Source of the DNA: Euonymus europaeus
Lineage: Eukaryota > Streptophyta > Magnoliopsida > Celastrales > Celastraceae
Reading direction: 5' to 3'
Length of the DNA: 64,000 nucleotides
NCBI GenBank assembly: GCA_963580455.1
Contig: OY756967.1
Location: 2,378,501 to 2,442,500 of the forward strand
Positions 12,613-23,656 of the stretch are shown piece after piece. The translations under genes and the position numbers were made by a program. The stretch's first letter is position 1. The number at the start of each line of letters is the position of its first letter. The notes beneath the pieces were generated by a model, which was not told the DNA's origin, ran no database searches, and saw only the letters and a program-made list of their open reading frames with translations.

Positions 12613-13451
12613 CTAATGCTTGTCCTCTTTCGGAATTTCTTTCTGCGTAGATTTTGTTTCAAGCTTCGGTTTTGCATCCTCTGCTGCCCTGCGAAAAGTT
12701 AAATTACAATCCCAAGTCATGTTAATGTACAAATACGGAAGTTAAGATCAAGAGCTAGGATCAAGGCTCAACATTTTGATTCATTTCCCTTACTAAATAA
12801 AAAGCCCACATGTAGCCTAGAATCAAACAAGATATTTTGAGAATTTGGCTGGTAAATTAGGAAAAAACACGAGTTTCATCAACTCAAGTGTTTAATCACG
12901 ACGGAGTTGGGTTTTAAAATGGAGATTGACAAATGCTTTTTTGAATGAAGATTGACAAATGTTGGAAGAAAAGCTGCGAGAATCTCCTTATAAGTCATAA
13001 CAGAATCACATGATAATATTGATTCTGAGTGTGAGAATGGTTGACCACAGCTAGAATTGGAGTACTGGTTTTTTAACACTATAAAACACCCTTTCACTTC
13101 TTTGGCGTCTCTGTCCCTGGACCAACAAAGGAAGGGAAAAAAAGAGAGAACAAAATCCAGCCACTTGTAACTGGTTCAACAGTTATTGCAGTACCAAAGC
13201 TGATAAGACCACAATCATCACCTACAAGGCTATGAAATAATCCAGTGCACCGATGCAAACTTGAGAGGGAGGGAGAGGGAGGGAGAGAGAGAGAGAGATT
13301 ACTTAGAGGCAACTGTTTCTTCCTCAAGCCAGCTGCGGATATGCTTCGCATTGCGCCTAAAGATTGCAGCCGACTGCTTGACGTCACTCCTCATAAGGAG
13401 AATCACAGCACTGACTCCCGTCACTGTGAGCACGAAATTGGTCAATCCCAT
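12613..13451 (-). CDS. Small single-pass membrane protein, 74 residues, uncharacterised
   Basis: Two exons on the minus strand, 13451-13303 and 12688-12613, join in phase (AA|G gives Lys50). The product begins MGLTNFVLTVTGVSAVILLM, a hydrophobic stretch that should form one membrane helix. A basic middle part follows (FRRNAKHIRSWLEEE), then a charged, Lys/Glu-rich tail ending KEIPKEDKH. The donor GTAATCTCTC is followed directly by a long CT tract. I recognise the general look of a short conserved plant protein but cannot name it or assign a function. The clean in-frame join, canonical splice sites and sensible stop support a real gene. Its 5' UTR probably reaches toward 14.1 kb and may contain an intron. 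Confidence 0.7.
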
Positions 13452-14309
13452 CTCCGCTTTTCAAAATCAGCAGCAAATTTCGTTTTCAGGTGTTGCAGAG
13501 TCAATGAGGGAAACCCACAAAGAGCTGTACAAAATGCTTTAAAGGTCAGAGCTTTGCAATAAATTTACGTGAGAAAAATATGCTCGAAAATTATATTAAA
13601 ACCCAGACCAGCAAACAACTGGTAAATGGCTCCGTAAACCAACCTTAACATAATAAATATTTAAAATAAAGAGTAAAGAATTTTCAAATTATAAGACTCA
13701 TTAAGCACGCACTTGGCAACCCTAACTCATAAAAAACTCAAATCCACAATAGTTTCGATCGAACATGTGATAGTGCAGAGTCGTATCTGTCTTCCGAGTA
13801 CATAAAGCATAAAATTACACAACATCAGAACAATTATTTCGATCAAACCGTGATTCACAAATCAATACGTATCGCTATCAGATTATTGTACAATTTTCCT
13901 TTCATGATCCTCGGAATGGACGTGTGCTTTGCTCTTTGAAGTAAGCAACACCGAGAAAGCGTTTTGCTCAAAAGAGATTATAGATCAGGTTTACTCAAAA
14001 GTGACGAAGAATATCCAACAAAGTTAAGAACTTAAATCTTTGCTTACAGCCCTAACAATTACAGAGGCAAGGTCTGCGAAGTTCCGATCTTGCATGTACG
14101 AAAATCTTAAATCTTCCCGATTTCAAGTTTGGGAATTTAGGGATTTAGATTTCTTCAACTTAGTTTGGGGCGCACGGATGTTGTGGGCTCATATTAATGG
14201 GCCATCATAAAATGTTTCTTATTGGATCACCTAACAAGGCCTCAATGCGGCCTAAAAGTTTCCCAACCGGGCCAACCCAGTATCTTTTCGAATGTGCCCT
14301 ACCTGCACA
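13452..14309. other. 5' flank of the 74-residue gene
   Basis: Probable leader and promoter of the minus-strand gene; no separate coding region is seen. Confidence 0.35.
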
Positions 14310-14655
14310 TAGGGGTGGCAAAAAATCAGTTTTAGGTCGATTTTGGATCGGACAACATAATATATTTACGAAATGTTTAAATATCTGGATTCAGATTTGT
14401 TTGAATTTTCTGATATAATTAATTGATCATATCCGGATTGATTTAATCTAGATAAGTAAATCAGACGATACTCTAATATGACTTACTAAATCGAATAAGA
14501 TTTTTGTGTTTGAACCCCGACCCGTTTTAAGCCAGAAAATTTTCTTATATTTGAACTCAAATTTTGGACGTATAACCATATTCAAACTTGGTTTAATTTA
14601 ATTAAACAAATTTGATTATTCAAAACCAACAAAGGTTTGTCATTTGTCATCCCTA
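14310..14655. mobile_element. Non-autonomous hAT-type element (TSD CCTGCAC-A/G)
   Basis: TSDs CCTGCACA (14302-14309) and CCTGCACG (14656-14663) match at 7 of 8 bases. The ends are TAGGGGTGGCAAA and, inward from the right, TAGGGATGACAAA. The interior is non-coding and resembles the degraded sequences near 47.8-48.2 kb and 54.8-55.2 kb. Confidence 0.82.
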
Positions 14656-17157
14656 CCTGCACGGATAGACAATAGTGTGGGGTAAAGTTGTTTCGTGGAT
14701 CAAAGATTCAAAATTGGGCCATGTTGATGCAGTCTAGAAACGTGAATCAAGCAACAAAGTCGATTACGTCGATTTTTTCATAGGAAGCCTCAAGCCGCTG
14801 AGAAAATTCTCAAATTTTCATATCCAAAAAAATTGAATCAAAGAGTTTGAAGACAACCCTAATTAAGTCTAAGAGGCAAAAGACCAAAATATCCAAGCAA
14901 ATTAATTAAAACAATTAATAAAAAAACGTGTGAAACGAATAAATGCCAAATTGACAGCCTAAATGAATTCCTCTTGCCCAAAAATTCCTTGAAATCGATA
15001 AGTCACACGCCCAATTTTGACCTCGTCTTCTAACAGCTGCTATCCAGAAGTTTCTTTTGAAAATTCTCCACTTCATGTTCACACATGTTTACTTAGAAAA
15101 ATTCCCAATCCATTCTATGATCGAGGGAACTTTTGTATGATAACACCAAAACGATTTTGTGGTGATCCGATCCTTTCGTGGAAAAACATGAAGCAAGAAT
15201 GAAGAACCAATAGAATTCTTTAGTGATAGAGACTAATTAAGGCAAATTATTTACGCAGCAACCTATCAAAATTAAAGATAAAAGGATAAGGTTATTCACA
15301 CTTGATCATCAAATTAATAATTACTGTTTTATGATCATGAGAATCTGTGTTTCTCACCAAGATCGTTAGTCAACAAATATGGAAACTAAAATGCGGAAAA
15401 TAAAAGAAATTAGAACACCACAATTTTACGAGGAAAACCCAACCTAGGAAAAACTTCGAGTTTATGAGCGACCAACCTTAAGAAACATTCAACTAATCAC
15501 GAATCAAGAGTACAACCCTATCTTTGACCTAAAAACATCGCTCGTACATCTCATTCACTGTATGTTTTAACTCAACACTCAATCCACTTAGGTAGAGCTT
15601 GCTTTTGGCGCCTCCAAAAGACTTCACGAACGAGGAATCAACACCTTCTTCTCAAGAACACAATTGAACCTCTTTTAAAAATCATCACTCAATAGATAAG
15701 TCCTCAGTACAAATCTCTCTCTATATTTGCACGTACAAACTCTTACTCATGAAACAAAATTGAAAGGATTTGAATACAAGAAGAAACGAAAATAATGCTC
15801 AACTCTCTATCACCCTAACTTCTATCTCAATCAAAAATTGCCTGGGTCATGTATTTATATAATACGCGAGTCTTGAAGATAAAAACTTCCTTTTGCATGA
15901 AAAAAGTTTATCACCTGAAAAAGATAAAATAAAAATCCACACTTGTTTCATAATGCTAGCATGGTTGGTGATAAGATAATATTTCATGTGTCATTAAACA
16001 AACCTTTATATTTCATTTGATATGCATCGTAACAACCAGCATGCAACAATACTTTCAATCCCACTAGGAAATCAACACTTAAACAAATAAACATAATATC
16101 CCACTAGGACTTGAACACTTAATTAAACACAACCATATATTTATCTCTTTGTAAATACCTATGAGTATAGGGCACATATCATATTTGTATAATACAAAAC
16201 CCACGCAACACTTTACATAATATTAAAGTCTATGGTTTAAGAAAGAAGTTATAGTTCAAATAGGCTACTGAAGTAGGCTACTTCATCACTGCAATAAGTT
16301 ACTTCACCGCACATAATCACCCAATTATCAAAAATTTAATTGGTTAAATATATTTCACAATTGTCAATTAATTTTTTTTAAATTAAAAAACCAACAGATA
16401 ATTAACTCAAAATCTAACTGACAAATACAATGTCTATTTGGATCATCCAATAGTTCAACTTGTTTTAATTTATTCATGTTTATCCTACAAAATCTAAGCT
16501 CGAATTCAGATATTCAAAAGAAGAAGAAGAGAAAGAAAAGGAGTTGCACTTTTTGGTCCATACATACATATATATACCTTATTCTTTTGCCAGCTTTATT
16601 CGAGTGTACAATTTTCTAAAGGCAGAACAAAGACATTATGTTGAAATTACTACTTAATTTGATTAATAAATTACCATAATGCATCAAACGTTATCAATAA
16701 AATGTATTTCTACTCATTAACCACCACTAATCATCAATCTGATCATATAATTAAGCAGCCAAACTGATAGCAGCTAGCGACAAAAATCCCAACATGAGCA
16801 CAAATTGGGGTGTGTGGGGATCCATGAGATAGATACATGACTGGTCATTTCAGGTGGGAATAATATATATATATATATATCTCTTTTCTTCTTATTTTTT
16901 CCTTCAATTTTTTCCCCTTTCTTTCTTTCTGTCAAGCACATTCTGAGCGAAGCGAACCAAGCGTCCTAGGCATTGGGACTTGCGAAGAACTTGCATGAGA
17001 ATATTCAAACTAGATACAAATTTATGCGCGTTCAATTGATAAGAGAATCCAATGACTTGCTATTGCCTGTATTACATTGCTATTATATAAAGTCCTGTGT
17101 GATTCTTTGGAAAAAAAAATTCTTTAAATATTGCGTATTGCTCACTCTTCTCGAAGG
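14656..17157. other. Intergenic, no gene seen
   Basis: AT-rich. The segment from 15.36 to 16.2 kb resembles non-coding retroelement DNA but lacks diagnostic ends. A (TA)n run lies near 16863-16880. No coding region is supported. Confidence 0.35.
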
Positions 17158-17590
17158 CTTGCCATGTTTTCTTTTTTTTCTTAATTATGTTTATCAAAAA
17201 TAAAGATAAAAAAATCAATCATTCTTTAGCATAGCGTAAAAAATATTCTTGATTTTTAGTCAGAAAGTATGTTCAAGCCATTAGAAAATATGGTTTTCTA
17301 GTGTTTTATTTAAAGCACAAACATTAGAAATCACACACACATAAATATATGATTCTACGTACCTTTTCATCAAGCCTTGCCATCTTTTTTTCTTTCTTTC
17401 TTAATACTATTTATCAAAAGAAAGATTAAAAATCGATCATTCTTTAGCATAGCATGGAAAATATTCTTGATGATCTTTAGTCAAAATATACGTTCAAGCA
17501 ATTAGAAAATACGTTTTTCTAGTATTTTATTTAAAGCACAAATATTAAAAATCACATATATCAACGAATTTCATACCTTTTCGTCAAGGA
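17158..17590. repeat. Tandem duplication, about 218-bp unit
   Basis: Copy 1 starts at 17158 and copy 2 at 17376. Both begin CTTGCCAT followed by a T-rich tract and share TCATTCTTTAGCATAGC and TTTATTTAAAGCACAAA in the same order. The copies have diverged by scattered substitutions and small indels, so the duplication is not recent. Confidence 0.8.
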
Positions 17591-18796
17591 ATATCATGTT
17601 CGTGCTTATGAATTCATTGGTCTTGGTATTCATGGAATCCCATATAGTCTACTCAGTCTGACATATACATTTCAGTTGATCCTAATTTGATCAATTAAAT
17701 GTAAGGTATTTTTATTCATGATAGATGAATAAATGATTTGTAAGAAAGTTGTGAGAATGATCTAATTGTTGAGTGTATTTATAGGGATGTTTAAAAAACT
17801 TTTCATATGTCGCATTTAATATTTGTTAACCAAGTAAATTTAATTAAATTTAATATTAAGATGACTGTTTGATCAAATTTAACGTGGGAGAGTATGCAAC
17901 TTGAATTGTCTGCATTCATTTGATCTTTAATTATAGGATTTCAAGAATTTTTAAGTTTTTCAAAACGTTTTATTTCTTATTTAGTGATATTGAGATGAAC
18001 ATAAATTAATTATCTTTAATTTTATTCTGAAATGGTGTTCTTGTACATGATTTTAGGTTGGCGATAACCATGAATCAATTGCATTAATTAACATTTTCCA
18101 ATAATGAGATGAATGACATTAAATTTTTCCATTGAAAATCTTTTCTTTTTTTTTTGAATTTCCATTAAACAATCACACAAACACTCACTTTGCCTAGATG
18201 GCATCCTAAAAATGTTAGAAATTTTCTCTCAACTTCAGGATTAAAGAATTGTATTGATGTCCATGCTATTTTATATATGTGTATTTACATATTTAATTTA
18301 CACACGTACACATTTTTCATTTATTAGAAAACAGGGTCACAATAATTCCTTTATCTGTAATTGAAAAATTAATAAATCAAATAATGATCTACATTGGAAT
18401 AAGTGATATCTGATGTTAAAATTCAATTGGAAATTTAATTCACAGAATTAATATCTAAGATTATAAACCCAATGTTTTTGTGATATCAATTATCAAATTA
18501 AAGCACCTTTCCATTTTTGTATTTTTTTTAATTGAGAGATTATATGCATGCATGAGACCGTGTTTTCAAATATATCTTATAACTTATTTATGGAAATAGT
18601 CATTTATATTTTCTAACGACGGGAATCTTTATGCGTTTCCCTTTCCCTTTTGGAGTACTTGTTTTAAAATGCACCCAAACTCCCATATATATATATACAT
18701 ATATATATATATTGATGACATTGATAAGTGCTATAGAAGGGGATATATATATTCATAGATGAAAGTAATCCATAGTTCATCTACACCATACATAAT
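17591..18796. other. Intergenic, no gene seen
   Basis: AT-rich, with (TA)n runs near 18686-18714. Nothing else identified. Confidence 0.4.
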
Positions 18797-18865
18797 GAAT
18801 TCCAAGTAATTGAGTTGACAAACTGGATCGTATGTAATCTCGAATCTTGAGTTCTCATGTCCTCC
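18797..18865 (+). repeat. SINE-like dispersed repeat, copy 2, split by the hAT transposon
   Basis: Matches 9242-9320 (GAATTCCAAGTAA, ATCGTATGTAATCT). The copy is interrupted by the transposon at 18874-22262. Flanking sequence resumes after 22270 with an A-rich stretch like the tail of copy 1. Confidence 0.4.
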
Positions 18866-19522
18866 TTCCCAGCCAGCGGCGGACCCACATTGGTCCAAGA
18901 GGGGGCGGCCGCCCCCACTTGAAATTTTTTTTAAAATTTTTTTTTACCCTTAGCCCACTATCCCCTAATAAAATACTATCAAACAAATCCATTTAAGATT
19001 AGCCCAAATAAGTTATAAGACTGATTAATAAAAGCCCAAAAAATTCAAATAAGACAAGCCCAGCCCAACCCAATTCATTGTCTTCAATATCAGATTTCAG
19101 AACCAGTGAATCACGCAGGCGCAACACACCACAAATCTAGGTCATTGTTCTCATATTCCAGGAGATGAAGGCACAGCCACACAACACAAAGCTTTGAATT
19201 TGCGATTCATTTGTGTAAATTTTCGAGTTCAGTACATGTTGAAACTTGCAAACAAGGTTTGTCTCAATGATATTTTCCCCAAATTTATTTTATGGTTCAT
19301 TCATGTTATATTTACAAATAAATTATTCAAAAAAAAATCTTGGAATGTCTATTTAGGAGGTTCATGTGGGTGTGGGTATGAAGATGTGCCGTGGTGAAGT
19401 AGGGATATGGCTTAGGCACAGCAGGCAGCAACATTGAGCACACTGCACAGCTTTGTTCAACAATGGGCTGAATATATTGTTGACATTGTTCAAATTCAAT
19501 TTCGCAGGTATTATGATTTCTT

Positions 19523-19650
19523 AATTGCTTGCTGCCTAGTTAGGATTAATTGCTTAATGGCTTATGTGCTTGCTGCCTAGTTGGGATTAATTGCTTGCTG
19601 CCTAGTTAGGATTAATTGCTTAATGGCTTATGTGTTTGCTGCCTAGTTGG
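19523..19650 (+). repeat. Tandem repeats in the hAT leader
   Basis: TTGCTGCCTAGTTRGG followed by ATTAATTGCTT recurs four times, twice with an added TAATGGCTTATGTG. They lie between the 5' end of the transposon and the transposase start. Confidence 0.7.
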
Positions 19651-19715
19651 GTATAATCTAATTAGAATTTTTTTTTGCCTTTTTATGTGCTCTTGTTGTT
19701 AGACCTCTTGATATA

Positions 19716-21953
19716 ATGGAAAAGTTCTTCAAAAGAAATTCAATAAGCCAGAATCCATCTACGGGTCAGTCCAGTTTGAAAAAGGCATGTGTGGAATTTG
19801 ATACTACAAATCTACCTGCGGATCCTGGGCTTAGGCCTCCAATTTGGAGTTATGATGTCAATTATAGAGATGAATATCGAAGAGCATATTTACAAAAGGG
19901 TCCTACTCAGCCTCGCAACCATGATTTTCCTTATACCTTATTTGGGAAAGAAAAACGCAGGTTCGGTCCTGGAATATATAATAATCATAGTACTTGGCTA
20001 GAGTATAGCGTGGAAAAAGATGCAATTTTTTGCTTGTTTTGCTATCTTTTTAAGCCAGAATCAGATAAAGGTGGGGGTGATTCATTTGTTGGTACTGGAT
20101 TTAAAAATTGGAAGAAGAGAGAAAGGATCACTCATGAGGGAAAGCATAATAGTATTCATAATGAGGCAAGACAAAAATGTGAAGATTTGATGAAGCAAAA
20201 GCAAAGTATTTCTTCAATGTTTGTTGGTAAGACAACTAAAGAAAAGACGGATTATCGAATCTTATTAACTGCTGCAATTGATTGTGTTCGATTTCTTTTA
20301 CGACAAGGTTTACCCTTTCGTGGTCATGATGAATCCGAAGAATCACATAATCAAGGCAATTATTTGGGTCTTTTCCACTTCCTTGCAGAACACAATGAGG
20401 AGGTAAGGAATGTGTCATTTTCTTATGCTTCCCAAAATCTACAATTGACATCACCCAAGGTGCAAAAAGATATTTGTCGTGCTGCTGCGGTTGAGATTGT
20501 TAATGCTATTTTAAATGATCTTGGTGATTCTTGTTTTTCTATTCTTCTTGATGAATCTCGTGATATATCAACAAAGGAACAAATGACTATTGCATTGAGA
20601 TATGTTGACAAGAATGGAAACGTCATTGAGCGTTTTCTTGGTATTCGACATGTTAGCTCAACCACCGCGGTCTCACTTAAAGCAGCTTTGGAGGATTTAC
20701 TTGCTAGACATAAGCTTAGCATATCCAGAATACGCGGTCAAGGATATGATGGAGCAAGTAATATGAGGGGGGAGTTTAATGGTTTGAAGACACTTATTCT
20801 GAGGGATAATCCATATGCATTCTATGTGCATTGCTTTGCTCATCAACTTCAGCTGGCTTTGGTGGCAGTTGCAAAGAAACACTTTCAAGTGAAATCACTT
20901 TTTGAATTTGTTTCACGAATTGTAAATACTGCTTCTGCATCTTGTAAGAGGAGTGATGCTCTTAAAGTCATTCAACATGAGAAAATCCTTGAAGAATTGA
21001 AGTTAGGGGAGTTGTTCAGTGGAAGAGGCTTGAATCAAGAGACTAACTTGCAACGATCTGGCGACACTCGTTGGAGTTCGCACTATATGACATTGATTAG
21101 TCTCAGGCATATGTACTCTTCTGTGCTTGAGGTACTTGAAATTGTTATGCAGGATGGGGTAAATGACCCACAAGCAGTGGAAGCCAGTGTCTTGATGGAT
21201 GTTATGCAGTCTTTTGACTTTATATTCACCATGCATGTGATGATAAATATTTTAGGTGTAACAAATGAGTTATCACAGGCTTTGCAAAGAAAAGACCAAG
21301 ACATAGAGAATGCTATGAGATTGGTGGGGGTAGCTAAGCAAAGGCTACAAATGATGAGAGGAGAAGATGATGCATGGGATTTGTTGCTAAATGAGATTTC
21401 ATCATTTTGCATTAGATTAGGAGTAGATATTCCAAATATGGATGAAAGCTTCAAAACCCGTGGACGTCCAAAGAGAAGACTCGAAGAAAAGACAAATTTG
21501 TACCACTATCGTGTTGAGTTGTTCAATACTATAGTAGATTTACAACTCATGGAATTGAATGATCGTTTTTCTGAAGCAGGCACTGAGTTGCTTCTTTGTT
21601 TGGTAGCTCTCAATCCAAATGACTCATTCTCCTCTTTTAAGAAAGAAAAGTTGCTTCACTTTGCGCAATTATACCCTCTTGATTTCTCTGAAGTGGATCT
21701 TGTGATGCTTGATAATCAGTTGCAAACTTACATACTTGATATGCGTAATAATGATGAATTTGCAAGTGTTCATGGGATTACTGGTCTTGCAAAGAAGATG
21801 GTTGCAACAAAAAATAATTTTGTTTATCCGCTTGTGTATAAACTTATAACACTAGCGTTGACTTTACCTGTCGCAACTGCAACTGTGGAGAGAGCATTTT
21901 CAGCTATGAAGATTGTGAAGAAGCGATTACGAAATCAAATGGGAGATGAATGA
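19716..21953 (+). CDS. hAT-family transposase (TTF zinc finger, hAT dimerisation), ended early by TGA
   Basis: 745 residues before the stop. The order is an N-terminal TTF-type zinc finger (FCLFCYLFK, later HEGKHNSIHNEA), an RNase H-like catalytic core, and the hAT C-terminal dimerisation region (LPVATATVERAFSAMK). Candidate catalytic acids are Asp279 (LDESRD), Asp345 (GYDGASN) and Glu725 (VERAFS), all present. The frame stops at a TGA (21951-21953) right after MGDE, where related proteins normally have Trp. Beyond it the same frame stays open for 36 residues of family-like sequence to a TAA at 22062-22064. The protein is therefore either a slightly shortened, recently disabled transposase, or one read through at low level. 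No intron is needed. It would cut and paste its own element and perhaps related non-autonomous ones. Confidence 0.92.
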   Translation: MEKFFKRNSISQNPSTGQSSLKKACVEFDTTNLPADPGLRPPIWSYDVNYRDEYRRAYLQKGPTQPRNHDFPYTLFGKEKRRFGPGIYNNHSTWLEYSVEKDAIFCLFCYLFKPESDKGGGDSFVGTGFKNWKKRERITHEGKHNSIHNEARQKCEDLMKQKQSISSMFVGKTTKEKTDYRILLTAAIDCVRFLLRQGLPFRGHDESEESHNQGNYLGLFHFLAEHNEEVRNVSFSYASQNLQLTSPKVQKDICRAAAVEIVNAILNDLGDSCFSILLDESRDISTKEQMTIALRYVDKNGNVIERFLGIRHVSSTTAVSLKAALEDLLARHKLSISRIRGQGYDGASNMRGEFNGLKTLILRDNPYAFYVHCFAHQLQLALVAVAKKHFQVKSLFEFVSRIVNTASASCKRSDALKVIQHEKILEELKLGELFSGRGLNQETNLQRSGDTRWSSHYMTLISLRHMYSSVLEVLEIVMQDGVNDPQAVEASVLMDVMQSFDFIFTMHVMINILGVTNELSQALQRKDQDIENAMRLVGVAKQRLQMMRGEDDAWDLLLNEISSFCIRLGVDIPNMDESFKTRGRPKRRLEEKTNLYHYRVELFNTIVDLQLMELNDRFSEAGTELLLCLVALNPNDSFSSFKKEKLLHFAQLYPLDFSEVDLVMLDNQLQTYILDMRNNDEFASVHGITGLAKKMVATKNNFVYPLVYKLITLALTLPVATATVERAFSAMKIVKKRLRNQMGDE

Positions 21954-22270
21954 CTCAATGATTGTTTAGTTGCATACATTGAGAAAGAAGTGTTTGCTCA
22001 AATTTCCAATGAAGTTATTATGCAATATTATCAAAATATGAAAACTCGTAGATTGCAATTATAATTGTTGAACAATTTATATATATAATTTTCAATATTT
22101 GTATGAACACTTGTTTTAGTATTTGATCATATAATGAAAGCCTTATAATTTTTTGATTGAGTTATACTTTTATCTCGTACTTTAGTCTAAACCCAAAAAA
22201 AAATTTCGGGGCGCTGCCCCGAACCCCGTCCCCCCTTAGTCTAGAGGCTAGGTCCGCCCCCGTTCCCAGC

Positions 22271-23213
22271 ACTACCAAAAAAATAAAATCCTCCTTCCCA
22301 GCTTTACCAAAAAAATAAATCGACATCATACATTTAATGCGCAATTGATCATATTCATGCTTTGAATATATCTTGTACAAATCTTCACATTGTGTCCCAT
22401 TAATTGTTTGAAGATAAATTCTCCAACTCATGCATGAACGTGGCAATACTGAGATTTGAGAGACACTATGTCTGGATTCTTATCCGAGTAACATTCCCAT
22501 CAAAATTAAAATAAAGTCGAACATTAATTTGAATTCCCGATCTATGGTGAGAAATCAGCAAAATCTATATATATATATATACATATACATATTGTTTGTG
22601 TGTGTTATTGTTAACGTTAAGTATAAGAATAAGATTCACGCTAGCTAGTTGATAATGAAGTGTCAGTTGGGTGTTCAACTCCGAATAAAAGTCAGTCGCT
22701 AGCTCCAAATCCAATGCGTACAGTAATTAATCGATTGTTAATTAGACCTATACATATATATATATACATGTGCCTCCAAAGTCTAATTAACCACAAATCA
22801 AAGTACTCTAATTGAGTGCAAATAATTTATTAATTCTTGTTAATTAGTAGAAGGATCCATTTTCAGCCTAACGTGATAATAACATGCACTTTTGCATAAT
22901 TTCCAGCTACTTGATTCCCACTCTATATATAACAAATGTAGTTTCCAGGCAACGAAAGAATCGCCAATTATTTATTTATGGGTTCTAACTTCTAAAGCCG
23001 TATATATAAAGCAGAGAGTTGAGTACCATATCTTAGAAAGAAATTGCATGTAATTTCTCATCGATCCTCAATGACAGTAGTCAAAGATAGATTTTAATTA
23101 CAAGCAAAAGAAAGTGATATATATATATGATGCTTCCAGATATTTTTATTTATCTGAGAGGGACCGCAACCTTTCATGTCTATCCATAACCCCTGAAAGC
23201 ACACAAAAGGTTC
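22271..23213. other. Intergenic upstream of the 116-residue gene
   Basis: AT-rich with several short TA runs; no gene seen. The last few hundred bases are the probable promoter of the gene at 23306. Confidence 0.4.
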
Positions 23214-23221
23214 TATAAATA
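23214..23221 (+). promoter_or_regulatory. TATA box of the 116-residue gene
   Basis: TATAAATA, 85 bases before the ATG at 23306, followed by a C/A/T-rich leader typical of a plant 5' UTR. Confidence 0.6.
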
Positions 23222-23305
23222 GACCTTCACATGCACTAACTTTAATCACCAACATCAGTAATACTCTTTCTTCTGCTTCAATTTCAGATCAACTGATCGA
23301 TTTAA

Positions 23306-23656
23306 ATGGAGTCACCGGCCGCGAATCGGAAGCAAAGAGGGTTCATGAAGGGGAAGCTGATGCAGATGTCATTCTATAGAGCAGCCAAACCTTGTTCGTC
23401 AAACAAATCATCATCATCGACTACAACTAGTAATTGCAACGTCTACAAGCCAAGCCAGACTTCTCCTTCAACGGGGTATGTAATGAATCCACCAAAGCAG
23501 CAGAAGGTGTCCTTTATCAACATTAATCCTGAGAATACCAAACAATTTGAGGCCTTTTTTGGGGTTGCTGCGGATGAAGGCGTTGATATCAAGGCTGCAT
23601 CCTACATTTCTTCTGTTCGAGAAAGGTTCAAGCTTGAAGGAATCAATCATGCTTGA
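23306..23656 (+). CDS. Small plant protein with C-terminal YISxVRERFKLE motif, 116 residues
   Basis: Intronless. The N-terminus is basic (NRKQRGFMKGKLMQMSFYRA), a Ser/Thr-rich linker follows, then a conserved-looking C-terminal half (KVSFININPENTKQFEAFFG, then VDIKAASYISSVRERFKLEG). The tail resembles the C-terminal motif of the DUF761 family (acidic, VDxKA, then a helix with a basic RERF-type end). I am not certain the protein belongs to that family, and its function is unknown. No signal peptide or membrane segment is seen. A TATA box lies at an appropriate distance upstream. The first ATG, after TTTAA, is taken as the start. Confidence 0.8.
   Translation: MESPAANRKQRGFMKGKLMQMSFYRAAKPCSSNKSSSSTTTSNCNVYKPSQTSPSTGYVMNPPKQQKVSFININPENTKQFEAFFGVAADEGVDIKAASYISSVRERFKLEGINHA

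Larger units (their letters stand above)
18874..22262 (+). mobile_element. hAT DNA transposon, complete, 3.4 kb (TSD TTCCCAGC)
   Basis: Perfect 8-bp TSDs TTCCCAGC lie at 18866-18873 and 22263-22270. The imperfect terminal inverted repeats are CAGCGGCGGACCCACA and, inward from the right, CGGGGGCGGACCTAGCC. Strong GC palindromes sit just inside both ends (GGGGGCGGCCGCCCCC near 18901; GGGGCGCTGCCCC near 22209). One long transposase frame is present. Clean TSDs and a nearly intact frame suggest a fairly recent insertion. Confidence 0.93.
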
